A program made the position numbers and the translations under genes. A stretch of DNA of 64,000 nt from assembly GCA_030847615.1 (NCBI GenBank), contig JAUMIR010000003.1, positions 281,598,265 to 281,662,264 of the forward strand. Reading direction: 5' to 3'. The notes beneath the pieces were generated by a model that saw only the letters and a program-made list of their open reading frames with translations, ran no database searches and was not told where the DNA came from. This document shows, piece after piece, positions 43,260-55,656 of the stretch (within the stretch, counting starts at the first letter, position 1; the number at the start of each line of letters is the position of its first letter). The DNA comes from Gambelia wislizenii. Taxonomy: Eukaryota; Chordata; Lepidosauria; Squamata; Crotaphytidae.

Positions 43260-43739
43260 ACTCCTTTCAGAGTTGCTTTAGCGAGAGGGAAGAGAAGGTT
43301 GGGTTTTCTAAGATTCTTTGGGTGTAATGCTGGGTTGCAAACCTGCAGCCCCAAGTGTTTTGTACATCCCCTATGACTCCCTTTTAAATCATCTTTCCCC
43401 CCATAACTCTGCTTTTAGCAGGAACAAGAAATATAGATATTCAACAGGTGGAGCTCATTGCCCTTACCAATGGTACTACCAGTACTTTTCTGCAACAGTA
43501 GGGTTACATGCTCCTGTGAGGCATGTTGCTATGTGGATGGCAGCAGTGCTGCTACTTGGTCTCCCATGTCAGACAGGTTTTTGCTAAGGAGCCAGACTAA
43601 ATGTGCCAAAGAGCTATAGCAGCAGTAGTGGGAGGTGACATTGGCAGAGAGTCTTAGAGACAACAGCAGCGGCACCATAGCTAATGCTTGCTAGAACAGT
43701 GCAAAAGGAGGCACAGTAAACCCTTTTTGAATGTCTTTT

Positions 43740-46725
43740 ATGATTAAAATCCTATGATGAGACAATCCAAAATGAAACAAGAGAAAGTGCCAGAAGATGA
43801 AACTCCCCCATGTCAGATGGCACTCAGCAAACTACTGGGGTACAGCAGGGGACAACTATGAATAGTGTTGTGGATAATGACACAACTGGACTCGAGCCAA
43901 AAGGATGTTGCTCAGAGGTGAAAGGAAAGTCTAAAGCTGTACAACACATATAGGAAAATGGAATGTAAGGAGCATGAATCAGGGGAAGCTAGACATTGTA
44001 AAACAAGAAATAGAACTTATAAATATTGCAATACTTGGGGTGAGTGAGCTCCAGTGGATAGGAATGAGACATTTGGAGCCAGATAATTACACAGTGTTTT
44101 ACTCAGGAAATGAAACTCTAAGAAGAAATGGGGTGGCATTTATAGTGAGGAGAAATGTAGCAAAGCAGTCAAAGGATACAATGCAAAGTCTCAGAACTCG
44201 TATCAGAACTGTAAGGAAAACCCATCAATAACCTTAATCCAAGTTTATGTTCCAGCTACAGAGGCAGAAGAAGAAGAAATTGAAAGATTCCATCTTGGAG
44301 TCCAAGGACAAAGTGAGCACACACCAAAGCAGGACTTGTTAATCATAGGTGATGTGAATGCAGAAGTAGGAAACAGCAGAATCAAAGACTGTAAGAAAAT
44401 TTGGTCTAGGATCAAGAAATGAAGCAGGAGAGCAACTGATAGAATTTTGCAAGGTCAACAGTTTGTTCATTGCAAACACATTTTTCAAGCAACCGAAGAG
44501 GATACTGTATACATGGGCATCATTTGATGGCCAATATAGAAATCAAATATACTACATAATTGGAAGCAAAAGATGGAGAAGCTCTATTCTTTCGGCAAAA
44601 AACAAGACCAGGAGCAGATTGTGACACCGACTATGAACTGCTAATATAAAAAAATAGAGTAAAACTAACGAAGAACACTAAACCAACTATTCTGCCAAAA
44701 TACAACCTGAAGAACATCCTCATAGAATTTAAACATAATGTTAAAAAAAAGTTTTTCATTATTAATCCTAATTGACTGGGAGCCAGAAGAACTCTGTATT
44801 GAAACCAGGGACATTGTCAGGGAGGAATGTAAAAAGATACTATCTGCAGCCACAAAGAAGGAGAAGCCTCAATGGATGACAGATGAAAATCTTTGATCAG
44901 TTACGGACGGACAAGAAGCAAAAGTAAAAGGTGCCAAAAATAAAGTCAGAACTGAATGCAACTGTTCAACAACTTGTGTGCAGGGACAAGGAGAGCTACT
45001 ATAATATTCAATGTAGAGAAATGGAAGGTGACAACAACAACAACAAAAAAGGCAGACCAAGAGACCTCTTCCACAAGATCTGAGAAATCAAAGGGAAATT
45101 TAACCCAAGAGTGAGGATGCTATATGACCAATGGGAATACATTACATGACCAAGTAGAAATAAATAGATGGTGGAAACAATACATTGAAGAACTATATAA
45201 AAGAGATTAAAGGATGACAGATTATTTCAAGGAAGAATCATTTGAAGATGAACCTCCAATTTTAGAAAGTAAAATGGAAGCTTCACTCAGAGCACTTGGG
45301 AGAAATAAATCACCAGGAACAGATGGTGTACCAATAGACTTGCTTCAAGCTACAGAATCAGAATCTTCTCTAGTTCCAACTAAAATCTGCCAACGAGTAT
45401 GGAAAACAAAGCAATGGCCCACAGATTGGAAATGCTCAATGTACATTCCAGTCCCCAATAAAGGGGACACCAGAGGTTGCAGTAGCCACAGGACCATTGC
45501 ATTAATTTCCAATGCAAGCAAAGTGATGCTCAAAATTCTACAACAATGACTTTTGCTATGTATTGTGTGAAATGCCAGATATCCAAGCTGGATTCAGCAA
45601 AGGAAGAAACACTTGGAATCATCTTGCAAACTTATGCTGGATAATGGAATGCATCAAAGAAATTCAGAAAAAAATCACCCTGTGCTCTATAGATTATGGC
45701 AAAGCCTTTGATTGTGTAGATCATAAAAAAATATGGCTTGCTCTTAAAAGAAATGGGTGTGCTTTAATTGTCCTGATGAGTAACCTGTACTCAGGACGCG
45801 AGGCTACTGCCACCACAGAATACAGAGAGATGGAATGGTTTTTAAATGGCAAGGGGGTCAGGCAAGGCTGCATTTTATTACCCTTTCTGTTTAACTTGTA
45901 CACTGAACATACCATGCATAAAGCAGGATTAGACTCAGAGGAAGGAGACATGAATATAGGGGGAAGGAACATGAACAATTTAAGTTATGCAGATGACATC
46001 ATACTATTAGCAGAAAATAACCAATACTTGGGCCAATTACTGCAGAAAATTAAGGAAGAAAATAAGTAAACATAATAACAGATGATTTATATAACTTTAA
46101 AGTAGACAATGAAGACATTGAAATAGTACAAGATTTTCCACACCTTGGTTCAGTCATTAATTAGAATGGAGACTGCAGTCAAGAAAGCAGAAGAAAACTA
46201 GGAGAAGGGCAGCTATGAAGGAACAAGACAAGCTCCTGAAGTGTAAAGACATATAATTGAATAGAAAAGTTAGGATTGTCCATGCCATCATATTTCCCAT
46301 TTCTATGTATGGTTGTGAAAGCTGGACAGTGAAGAAAATTGATAGGGGAAAAAAACGAACTCATTTGAAATGTACTGGAGAAGAGTTTATGGATAGTGTG
46401 GACTGCTAAAAGAACAAATCATTGGGTCCTAGCGCTAACCAATCCTGAACTTTCCCTAGAAGCCAAGATGGCCAAACTGAGACCCTTGTGCTTTGGACAT
46501 AACATGAGAGGACATGATTCACTAGAAAAGACAATAATGCTTAGTAAGGTAGGAGGCAGGAGGAGAAAAGTATGTCCACATTACAGATGGATAGGTTCAA
46601 ACCAATGAAGCCATGGCCCTGAGTCGGGAAGACCTGAGCAGGGCTGTTGATGATAGAGTGACTTGGAGGTTTTTCATTCATAGGTTTGTCATAAATTGAA
46701 GTGGACTTGGTGGCAGTTAACAAAA
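43740..46725 (+). pseudogene. BovB (RTE) LINE, near full length, decayed
   Basis: Endonuclease start: GKWNVRSMNQGKLDIVKQEI-like (43950-44010), ILGVSELQWIGM. RT: GTDGVPIDLLQ (45315-45350), YGKAFDCVDHK (45694-45725), GVRQGCILLPFLFNLYTEH (45855-45910), NLSYADDIILLAE with the YADD active site (45976-46015). Then the post-RT ESWTVKK (46320) and DSLEKTIML (46515). The 3' end 'gtcataaattgaagtggac...ggcagttaacaa' matches the SINE tails here. Many stops and frameshifts make it inactive. It fills most of the SETD4 intron between exons 6 and 7. Confidence 0.88.
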
Positions 46726-47010
46726 AAGCTCTTTGCTGCCCTAGGGATAGAAAAGCCAGATAGGGTGGGGAAATCAGCTTTACCTGCACATGTCCAGCGC
46801 CTTGAGATAGGGTTGATGCCCTGAAGCTAGCCAGGCCGATCAGTTGTGTTAGAATCACATGAGTTCCCAGGCAGAAGTGAAAATGAATACTTTCATCCTA
46901 TTGAGTCCTAGATACTGAGTGGAAATTTGATACTGACATGATAAATAAAAATAGTTAAAATGCCATTCTTTGTTACTATAACTAATTTTTGAAATGCCTT
47001 TTTTTTTTAG

Positions 47011-47092
47011 AGACGTTGCTTAAAAGTTTATTTCCAGAAGATAAGCAAAGGCAGAAGAAACTTTCCTTTTTACAAGAGCACAAACTTTTAGA
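47011..47092 (+). CDS. SETD4: SETD4, coding exon 7
   Basis: An 82-bp exon, ttttttttag|AGACGT to TTTAGA|GTAAGT. It reads ETLLKSLFPEDKQRQKKLSF, then LQEHKLL. It starts the helical C-terminal domain of the Rubisco-LSMT type that follows the SET domain. Phase 1 in, 2 out. Confidence 0.9.
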
Positions 47093-48607
47093 GTAAGTTC
47101 TGCATATGCGTAAACAGATCTTAAGTTTCGGCCCAGAATTTCCTCCTTTCTGGGAAGTTGCGGTAGGACTTTCAAACATTATCTGTGGTAAGAAAAAAAC
47201 ACACAATGTCATACAATTTCATATAGTATTTATAGCTTCTGTAAGACTATTGTAACTGGATGTGAGTAATTTGCTAATTCCATGGAACCAACTGCAGAAC
47301 CAGGTTTATTTCTGGAACATATTCCAAGGCCAGAGGGCTACCATTTTACATGGTTGGGTACATATTCATTTGCATACAGTTTTCATAACCTTGTCAGATG
47401 CTAAACTGCAACTGGTAGATATTGTGTGTGTGTGTAAATTGAGGCAAGCAAAATATGATCCATAATTCACTTGCAGCCACCCTGCCACTTACTTATTATT
47501 GCCCCCCCACACCAAGTAAAATGCATTCTAAAGATCACGCCATCCTCTGATGGAAATTGGGGCTTGGTTTCAAAATTCAGCACCAAGCTGCTACATAAAG
47601 ATGGGTCCTCTTCTCTGCTTTCACTCTATCCCCCTTACAAACTCAAGAGTCCTGGATGTGAGGGCAATCTGGCTGTGACATCTGTCACCCCATTGATCGC
47701 CAGGGTTGATTTGGCTGATCTGGCTGGCTAGGCAGATGTCCCCTTCCTCCTTCACTGCTTCATGTGCATCCCTCTCTGTGCTCTTGGTGGAAGAGGATGA
47801 CCATCCCAGATAGAAGCAGTGTACTGTTCTTCGGCCAAGGATATATGATAGCTGCACTTCTCTAGGAGAACCTCCAAACAAACTCAAGAGTCCTGAAGCC
47901 TTTCTTATAAAAAGTCTTTTCACTTTTATTCTTTTTGCTTGTCACAGGTGGACTTATGGCTGACTCTTGTCCCTCATGTGCCCTCCTTCTTTACCCTTTG
48001 TCCTTGCTCTCACTTGCTACTTCAGCTCATAGTAATTGGTTGTTGTTGTTTCTGTAATCACCTTGATGTGAAGCATTCTGTATTACGCATAAATGGATAT
48101 GGAAGGGGAACCTTAATTAGTGTCAAACCTTTAAACTCAAATAGAAGTGGGAAACATCTGAAAAAGAAAATATAGTTGACCCTTCATATTCACTGGGGTT
48201 TGGTTCCAGGAACCCCTGTGGATACCAAAATCTGTGAATACCCAAGTCCCATTATATGCAATGGCATAGCAAAATGGTGTCCCTTATAGAAGATGGCAAA
48301 TTTTTTTTGGATTATTTTTTTTTTTAAGAATACAGTACTTAAGTCCGTGGATACCAAATCTGTGAATACGGAGAGACAACTGTAATCCAAATTATAAAGA
48401 CGAGAAGAGGAAGAGAAATCGCTCTGTAATTTCTGGCCAGACATTGTGATACAAGTCTGCAAAATCCCTGCTTTAGATGTTGCTATTGAGTACTGGATTT
48501 GTGGACTGATAGAGATAGATAGATAGTGTTTTCTTTATGAGTAGTGTATGAAATATATAGGATTTAGATTTTTTTAAAAAAAATGTTTCGCCTTTTCCCA
48601 TCTCTAG
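47093..48607 (+). other. SETD4 intron 7-8
   Basis: Only the Tigger-like MITE at 48173 is recognised. The rest (47093-48170 and 48385-48607) looks unique or too eroded to name. Confidence 0.7.
48173..48382. mobile_element. Tigger-like MITE
   Basis: A 210-bp element. TA duplications at 48171-48172 and 48383-48384. Ends TAGTTGACCCTTCATATTC and, inverted, CAGTTGTCTCTCCGTATTC. Interior 'ggtttggttccaggaacccc' and 'cccattatatgcaatggc' are shared with the 54120 copy. Confidence 0.82.
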
Positions 48608-48688
48608 TGATCTGACATTTGGCTGGGATGGTCCCTCTTGGAAGCTTCTTACTGCTCTCAAAATATTAAGTCTTGAAGCAGATCAATT
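48608..48688 (+). CDS. SETD4: SETD4, coding exon 8
   Basis: An 81-bp exon, catctctag|TGATCT to CAATT|GTAAGT. It reads DLTFGWDGPSWKLLTALKIL, then SLEADQ, matching the LTFGWDGPSW segment of SETD4. Phase 2 in and out. Confidence 0.93.
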
Positions 48689-48838
48689 GTAAGTTGCAGA
48701 TGTTCACTGAAAATGATTATTAATGCAGAAGTTTTTAATGTTATTGTTAAGCTTTGTTTGGATATTTGATTTAGATCAAATGTTTTAGATTTAGAAGCAA
48801 ATCCATAACAAATATTTTTTCAAACCTTTTGTTTGTAG

Positions 48839-48962
48839 TGCTTCCTGGAAGAAAGTGCTCCTTGGTGGTGGTGTATCAGAGATGAATGAAAAGAAGAGTG
48901 TGGGCCTTGCAGCAGAAATATGTATGTCATTGATCAAGGAAGCTCAGCATGCCCTTCAGAAG
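48839..48962 (+). CDS. SETD4: SETD4, coding exon 9
   Basis: A 124-bp exon, tgtttgtag|TGCTTC to CAGAAG|GTATTT. It reads ASWKKVLLGGGVSEMNEKKS, then VGLAAEICMSLIKEAQHALQK, the C-terminal helical domain. Phase 2 in, 0 out. Confidence 0.93.
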
Positions 48963-49439
48963 GTATTTATTTGAATTTTTGGAAGGTTGTTACAAAAGGT
49001 TTGAAGTTGGATTACATCGAAACTGTGTGGAAACATAAAATCCACACAGTCTAATGTCTTAATGTATATAAGACATTAAGACTGAAAAGCTTTAAGATCC
49101 CTCAAAGCATTGAAAAATCCCCAAAATGACATCCACCACAGCAGCTTAACTCCAGTCCTTAAAAGCAGTCTTCAAAAGGAAAAGTGTTCAGTCAGAAAGC
49201 AAGGTGTTTGTCTTTCATGAGTCTTTAAGAAGACAGAGCTCTACAATTGTGAAATAGTCACAAATGTTAATTCCTTATTTTTCCTTACCTTAAAGATTGG
49301 AGGTGGAGATGGGATACTCAAGAGACCATTCTTTATCAGGGACTGGAATGTGAACAAGCATAGATAGACTCCGTTAACCAACCATTAGCCAAACAGACAC
49401 TAATCCTCCTTGCATATCTAAACCCAGAAACTAACTATT

Positions 49440-49606
49440 CAAATACACAAATTTACATATACTCCCCAACAGGGGTTCACAGTATATAAACTTCACACTC
49501 CTACCCAACCATTCTCTCAAAATGCCAGCCACAGATGCAGGCGAAACATCAGAAGTAAACTCTTCCAGAACACAGCCTCACAACCTGGGAAAAAACCAAG
49601 GAAAAT
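49440..49606. repeat. Single arm of the foldback retro-element
   Basis: Carries 'ctacccaaccattctctcaa' and 'gccagccacagatgcaggcgaaacatcag', matching the right arm of 42983-43259, but without the inverted partner. Confidence 0.65.
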
Positions 49607-49642
49607 CCTAGTGATGAATTTGCTAGGGTTAGAAAGCAGATG

Positions 49643-49870
49643 GAGAGCCAGTGTGGTGTAGTGGTTTGAATGTTAGGCTATGACTTTGGAGACAAGAGTT
49701 CAAATCCCCATTCAGCCATAGAAAACCACTGGGTGACCTGGGACAAGTCACACTCTCTCAGCCTGAAAGGAAGGCAAAGGCAAACCCCCTCTTTTTGCCA
49801 AGAAAACCCTGTGAAAGGTTTGCCTTAGGGTTGCCCTAAGTCAGAAATTACTTGAAGGCACATAACAACA
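49643..49870 (+). mobile_element. Sauria-type SINE with perfect 12-bp target duplication, copy 5
   Basis: AGAAAGCAGATG flanks it at 49631-49642 and 49871-49882. Head 'gagagccagtgtggtgtagtgg', core 'ctgggtgacctgggacaag', tail 'gtcagaaattacttgaaggcacataacaaca'. The clean duplication fits insertion by the BovB machinery. Confidence 0.93.
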
Positions 49871-50865
49871 AGAAAGCAGATGAGACTTCTTTTTTTATAA
49901 CTTTATAACTATGTCTTAAGTCTTAGGACAGTATCATGCAGGGGCGGGGGTGAAGGAAGTTGGTGACAATGTAGTAATGTCAATATTGATGTGGCCTTCT
50001 CCATGTGTGAGGTCCAGGTGGTCCCCATTTACCAACTGTGAAAATCTGATACCTATTTACAGGCACTGGGTGGAAGCTGTCATTTTGGCAGATACATCTA
50101 GGCCCAAATATAAATCAGGGTAGGGGACATTTTTTCCTATTGATTCATAGGATCCATGGTGCAGGGGACAATGGTGGTGAGGTTATAGTTGATGATGGTG
50201 AAACTAGAGCCATAAATAGGAAGGCTGCAGGATTGCCTAGTTCTTAATATGTACTGCCATTCATGAAATTAATCCCAGGGTCACATGCAGCCCATGGTCA
50301 TAGTTCTCTACCCTCACAATAAATGGGTCCCATATTGTGAGAAAGGCAGGGTATTAAAGAAAGAAATATATTTTTTTAAAAGCATTATTGTGATAACCTA
50401 AATTCAAATCTGAATGTTATAAGCTGGATGAATAGTCTTGATTAAGTAGATCTGCATTTTCTTGCTTACTTTATAATGTTTCTTCTGTGGCTACAGGTCA
50501 TGGAGAGAAGCAAAGAGCTTTGAGAGGCAGTGAAACCCAGCCCCAATATATGCACTTAAAAGAACAATGAAAAAACTGTCTCCATTTTTATTGTAAGGCT
50601 CTGAGATTTGACCAGCCAGTAACTATATCAAGCCTTAGCTATATAATCTCTTATGGGTTAAAAACCTCTTAAAGGAATCTTAATAACACACCCACAACAC
50701 TACGTACATCTATTTTTACAGTTTTGATTTTTAGAAATTATTTTAAACACATTGCCCTGGTTTTAGTTTACCTAAGTGGTCAATGAATCTCTATATATTT
50801 GAGTAACTATATATTCACGTCTGGAAATATTATGAATATATATATATTTTTTTGCTTCTTTTCAG

Positions 50866-51000
50866 ATTTCTCTCTTAAAACATGATTGTGAACATTTGGA
50901 GACCCAGCTAAGTTTGGTAGAGGCACTGCGTACAGAAGAACTAAAAATTTTGCAGCTATCATCTGAGATCCTTCAGTACTTACCCACCACAACAGTTTGA
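50866..51000 (+). CDS. SETD4: SETD4, last coding exon 10
   Basis: A 135-bp exon, cttcttttcag|ATTTCT to the TGA at 50998-51000. It reads ISLLKHDCEHLETQLSLVEA, then LRTEELKILQLSSEILQYL, ending TTTV. It matches the coiled C-terminal TLVE.LR.EELKIL segment of SETD4. Total coding length with one T removed from exon 1 is 1323 bp, 440 residues. Confidence 0.93.
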   Translation: MSLLKHDCEHLETQLSLVEALRTEELKILQLSSEILQYLPTTTV

Positions 51001-51059
51001 TCTCCTTCAAACAGAACTGCATCTCAGCATTTTGAATGGATCTTCCATTGTAGAAGCCA

Positions 51060-51322
51060 CAAGTTTATTTATTATTTCTTTACTATTAAAATGTACCTCC
51101 TGTATTTCTGTGCAAAGCAGACACCAGGAGGCTTATAGCAACTTATACCAGATGGTATACCTGTTAAACAGTTTAAAATTTGGTGTGGGAGCTCTGTAAA
51201 CAGAATAGACAAGAAAAACAAAACTAATGTATCCTAAAAAGTTAAAATTGAAGGGATGGTATGGGAAGTTTGCTGGAAGAATGATGAAGCCAGATGTACC
51301 TGCCTACAGAGGCCATTCCAGA
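51060..51322 (-). repeat. Old LINE 3' remnant in the SETD4 3' region
   Basis: A TTTATTTATTATTTC tail, then 'gcttatagcaacttatacc' and 'gaggccattccagactccag'. Same type as 780-1220 and 40100-40480. It may form part of the SETD4 3' UTR. Confidence 0.4.
51085..51090 (+). terminator. SETD4: Candidate polyadenylation signal ATTAAA for SETD4
   Basis: A variant hexamer 85 bp after the stop codon. A canonical AATAAA occurs only at 52349-52354. Either may be used. Confidence 0.35.
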
Positions 51323-51326
51323 CTCC

Positions 51327-52074
51327 AGGGGCTGGTTTACACAGCAGATTTATTGCGACAACTTGCACTTTAATTTTAATTCTGTTCCGTAGCTGTGCCA
51401 GTCAGGTTTTTTTCTAATTATGTCGCTTTTAAGTTCAGACTTGAATAAGTGTAGGGGGCGTGGCCTCCCCAGCAGACAAAGGCTGTATGGGGAAGGACAT
51501 GGGGCAAGACTCACAGACTCTGCCCAAATAGCAGGGGGGAAGATCAAAGAAGTGGCTCTCTGTCTCTGTAAATCTGCCTGTAAATGAACTCACTCCATAA
51601 AGCAGAGGGAGAGTAATCTCTCTGCTAAAAGACCTTGCTGCCATGCTGTGGATCGCAAGTTTTTTCAGCCTCCCCGAGAGGATGAGAAGGAATGCTCCCT
51701 GAATGAAAATTGTTGGGAATCCTTTTTCTTTGCAAACTGGCTTGCAAAATAGCAGACAGGATTTTTGCAAGTTTCCTCTCTAATCGCTACTGTCCTTGCC
51801 TCCCACCCTGCCACTCTTTTAAGCCCACCCCTGCATCATCAGCCAATCACAATGCAGATATGCTGCAACCCTTAACGGAATGGTAGTTTACACTGCCAAT
51901 AAAGCGCTACATTGCACATATACCTGCAAAAGTAGCGACATCCTTGCCACACTATATTTGGGTGTTTTACCTTCCCCCCTTCTGAATGAGGCGATGCTGT
52001 GCTGCGATCCGTGGGAACTATGAGCTATCTTAGCGGTATATTTAGAGGAATATTTGCCTGTGTAAACGACCCCC
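51327..52074. mobile_element. DNA transposon-like element with GGTTTACACAG termini
   Basis: Left end GGGGCTGGTTTACACAGCAG and right end, inverted, GGGGGTCGTTTACACAGGCA. The interior (about 750 bp) has no transposase. The target duplication is not resolved, so the superfamily is open. Confidence 0.5.
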
Positions 52075-52112
52075 AGGTGTTATGAAGCAGATGTCCTTTT
52101 GTCTCTACTCAT

Positions 52113-52295
52113 CTAATTTTCCGCTACAGTGAGTATGCAAGAAAGGTCTTCAAAGATAGCAAAGTTGCTGACCTCAGAAGTGATGTTCTCAAGTTCTGTG
52201 TTAGAATCTGGAGAGCTGGGTGGAATTGAAGAGACCTTCTTGTCTGATGCATTGGCAGAGGAGAAAGGCTTCATGCCATATCCAGTCACACACAT
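52113..52295 (-). other. Unrecognised 60-codon open frame with a leading acceptor
   Basis: The minus strand reads MCVTGYGMKPFSSANASDKK, then a Ser/Pro-rich and acidic part (SSIPPSSPDSNTELENITSE). An AG (ctgtattag) precedes it. The amino acid use is gene-like rather than repeat-like, and it overlaps no recognised repeat. A remote exon of a minus-strand gene, a processed pseudogene piece or chance are all possible; I assign no function. Confidence 0.25.
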
Positions 52296-52565
52296 CTCCT
52301 TCTAATACAGGAACATAGCATGACTGATTCATTTTACAATGTTTTGCTAATAAAGACTAGAAAAGTCCAAAAAGTGCCACAGCTAAAATTAAAGCAAACT
52401 TAAGAAAAGGTATTTCAAGGTAATGTGATGCTTCTCTTATGGGATCCAGGCTCTGTTCTTTTACAGGCCTACAACATTTATAATGGCCTCCAGAGCTGTG
52501 TGTTGCCAGTATTTCCAGTGTTCTCTGCTGGATGTTAGTAGATGACTACTGTTAAATGGTTGAGA

Positions 52566-52760
52566 AGATTATTGTTGTTGTTGTTGTATTTATACCCTGC
52601 TCTTCAGCCACAAAGGCTATCAGAGTGGCTTACAAATGATTAATTTAACAGTTCCCTGCCCTCAGGCTTACAATCTAAATAAGACATGACAGGTAAGGAA
52701 AAGGGAATGGCAGTGGGGGTAGGGATTAAATCCAGCAGATACTGCTGGTTCTTCTCTCCC
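52566..52760 (-). repeat. L2-like LINE 3' end
   Basis: (TTG)n tail, then 'tttataccctgctcttcagcca' and 'atcagagtggcttacaa', then 'ctgccctcaggcttacaatct'. The 45-bp end is nearly the same as the 3' tail of the SINE at 57546-57779. From 52800 to 54119 nothing is recognised. Confidence 0.6.
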
Positions 52761-54119
52761 TCCAAGGGCAATCACTCAGGAGTGGACTAGACTATTAACA
52801 GTTGCCTGGGAATCCAGAAGCAAACAGAAATAAGGTCAAACTTAAGACATTTAAAATTATGAATTTTTGTCTATTTGTTACCGCACCAAGTAAAAATGGC
52901 TGGGTGGATTTTCACTAAATGTATTTGTTTGGGATGGTATGGGTTAAAATACAGGTTGCATTGTGTGCAGAAACATTAATTGGACCCAGGGGAACTCCAG
53001 TTATTTTTTCCCCATTCATACAGAACAGTGTGGTGTATAATCTGAATTATTTTGATGAGTGACATTCAAAAATTAACCCTTTAAAAACTTTTGCCATAGT
53101 TATATAAATAAAATCAAGTTTCTGTTTCCACATCACATGAAATGTCTGGCTGGATTTTTTTTATCAAATTTGAACATGATGTTTGCAAGCCTGACTTACC
53201 ATATAGCCTATGTGCCATTCACAAAATTCCCTTTGGGGGAAGCCTGGGGGGTGGGGATGTGATGCTGCCACTACTTTTCTTTATTATTGTGGTGACATGA
53301 ACCCTGAGGGCAACCTCAAATGTTCAGCCTAGCCGCCTCTACCCTCTGCTTTTGTCACCCTGCCTTCAGATTCACCCTGTCCCTTTTCCTTGAACCAGGA
53401 ATAAACCTTTTTAACAAAATATGTTTGGAACTGTGTGGTGTTACTCTGGTAAGTGTGTGCCACTAACTATCAAGATATTGAATGAATCACCAAGAGTCTG
53501 GATCTGAACAAAACAACAAATAATTGGTTTGTTGATGGGATAAAGATGAAACCTCAGTTAGGAAATCTTGTGCTTATAATGTTGTACTATCTGGACACAC
53601 CACCCACAAAATAGTTCAGGATAGCCCTGGATAACACTAGTCTAAGACATAGAAGGCAACCTGGTACAATGTGGTACAATTCCTGATATTTACTGTTACA
53701 ATATACAGTAGTAACTTTTAGTAACAAGTATAACAATTGATGACATGTAATCATATAGAGCAAGTTTAGTAATGTATATTGTTAACATATACAACCTTAC
53801 AAACAGACTATACAAAATACTTGTTGATGTTCCAGAAACCAATCTTATGTTGTCAAGACTTACCCAAACATTATCATCATAAAGGTGGTGAGCAAGTCAA
53901 GTATTTAGCTGAATAATGATACAATGTGTAGAACAATAGTTCACTGTAGAAGTAGATGAGGATCAAGAAGTACAGTTTCTCCCAGGTAATATAAACTGTT
54001 TTGTCTGAGAAATAACTTCTTCAGTTTCCCATTATAATCTATATAGCTTCTGTTTAAATAATAATAATTGGAGAAATGACTAACCATATTCAGCATTGTT
54101 GAAACAAACAAAAAATATA

Positions 54120-54346
54120 CAGTTGTCCCTTCACATTTGCTGGGGTTTGGTTCCAGGATCCCCCGTGAATACCCAAATCCGTGAATACTCAAGTCCCATT
54201 ATATGCACTGGCATAGCAAAATGGTGACCCTTATATAAAATGGCAAAATCAAGCTTTGCTTTTTGGATTATTTTTTAAAGAATATTTTCAAGCCGTGTAT
54301 ACTTAAATCCGTGAATGCCAAATCTGTGAATGTGGAGGAACAACTG
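54120..54346. mobile_element. Tigger-like MITE
   Basis: Ends CAGTTGTCCCTTCACATTTG and, inverted, CAGTTGTTCCTCCACATTC. Left TA duplication at 54118-54119, right side mutated to TG. Interior shared with 48173-48382. Confidence 0.8.
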
Positions 54347-55253
54347 TGCTACTTACATGCAAAAATCTGCAAATTTCCAATTATAATCTTGTTCTTTCGC
54401 CTTCAATGATGTTTGTAATTGGAAAGGGCATTATTTCTTGTGACCTTGGAAAGTTTTATAACACACCCTTGGTTGCTGCTCAGGGCCAGGCTGTGGGCGG
54501 CCAAAACTAATTGCTGTTGAATTTCTAGAAAAGGTTCTTAAAGTGAAATAGGTCCTTCTGCTAATGATACTATTAACACAGTTGTGACAATACTTAAGTA
54601 TTCGTATTCCAACCGAATGTAACCTTTACATCCAGACTTCCAACCTCTGCACATAATATTTCAGGATTCAAACCTCACTCATAAAGCACACAAACCTCCA
54701 TTCAGACTTCACTGCATACACACACACACACCGCCTTCAGCTCCAATAAACCAACTGGCAACTCTGTCATACATGCCTTCAAACACCCAGAAATCCCTCC
54801 CATTCCAGTCTCCTGCTTTGGAACTGGTTCCTTTCAGGCTCTCATGTCATTCGCTCCTCTTCATGCTCCTCATGGGTGTGTGTGTGTGTGTGTGTGTGTG
54901 ACTTATTTTTTTCATTCACCCAGAGCAGTGTTTTTACTGGCTGGTAAGAAGAGGCATGTTCTCTTCTGGGCTGCTCAGACTGATGAGCAGTGATGAGGAA
55001 CCTTTGAGCACCCAAAGAGCTAGTCACTTATCTAGAGCCATTGAAACTGAATGAGTGTTAACAATTCTTAATGATTATCTCAAGTATTATAGCTAATTGA
55101 GAATAAAACAACAAAGGCAAAATGAAGGATGGTAAACTGATCAAGGAAGGTAAACAATTGTACTAAGATGCTGTGAGTACTACAAAGCATTGATAGGAAC
55201 ATGTCCTGGCAATGGTTGCTCTCCTGGAATTGCACCTGGAAGCATGCCTGATG
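54347..55253. other. Intergenic sequence with no recognised gene
   Basis: Contains a (TG)n microsatellite at about 54876-54900 and a short (AC)n at about 54719-54731. Nothing else is recognised. Confidence 0.5.
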
Positions 55254-55656
55254 TTCTGGAGCAGTGGCTCTTAACCTTTTCTTTACCAGGGTCCCCTTTT
55301 AAATATATTTTGTTGCCATGGTCCCCCAAGACTTAACTCAAGATTTAAAACCATAATAATAATACCTGATAATAATAATAATACAATTACAGCATACGTT
55401 AAACTTACCCTTAGTGTTACTCATCTCTTCTGCCAGTTGAAGGGCATGGTCCAAGAAGGGAGAGGAAAATAGCTGATGTAAACAACTGGCTCCGTAGATG
55501 GTGTCGCCAAGAACAAATTGGATTCTTGGATCATGGACTGCGCTTCCATGAGGGGGGACTTCTGGCAAGAGATGGGGTGCATCTTACAAAAGTTGGAAGA
55601 AACATTTTTGCCAACAGTCTCAAGAATTTGATCAGGAGGGCTTTAAACTGAGTCAA

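Larger units (their letters stand above)
48963..50865 (+). other. SETD4 intron 9-10
   Basis: Holds a repeat arm at 49440-49606 and the SINE at 49643-49870. From 49880 to 50865 nothing is recognised. Confidence 0.7.

Noticed and set aside
43094..43376. Frames with SLRMPATDAGKTSER-type text on both strands
   Set aside because: Translation of the two arms of the foldback element, not a gene.
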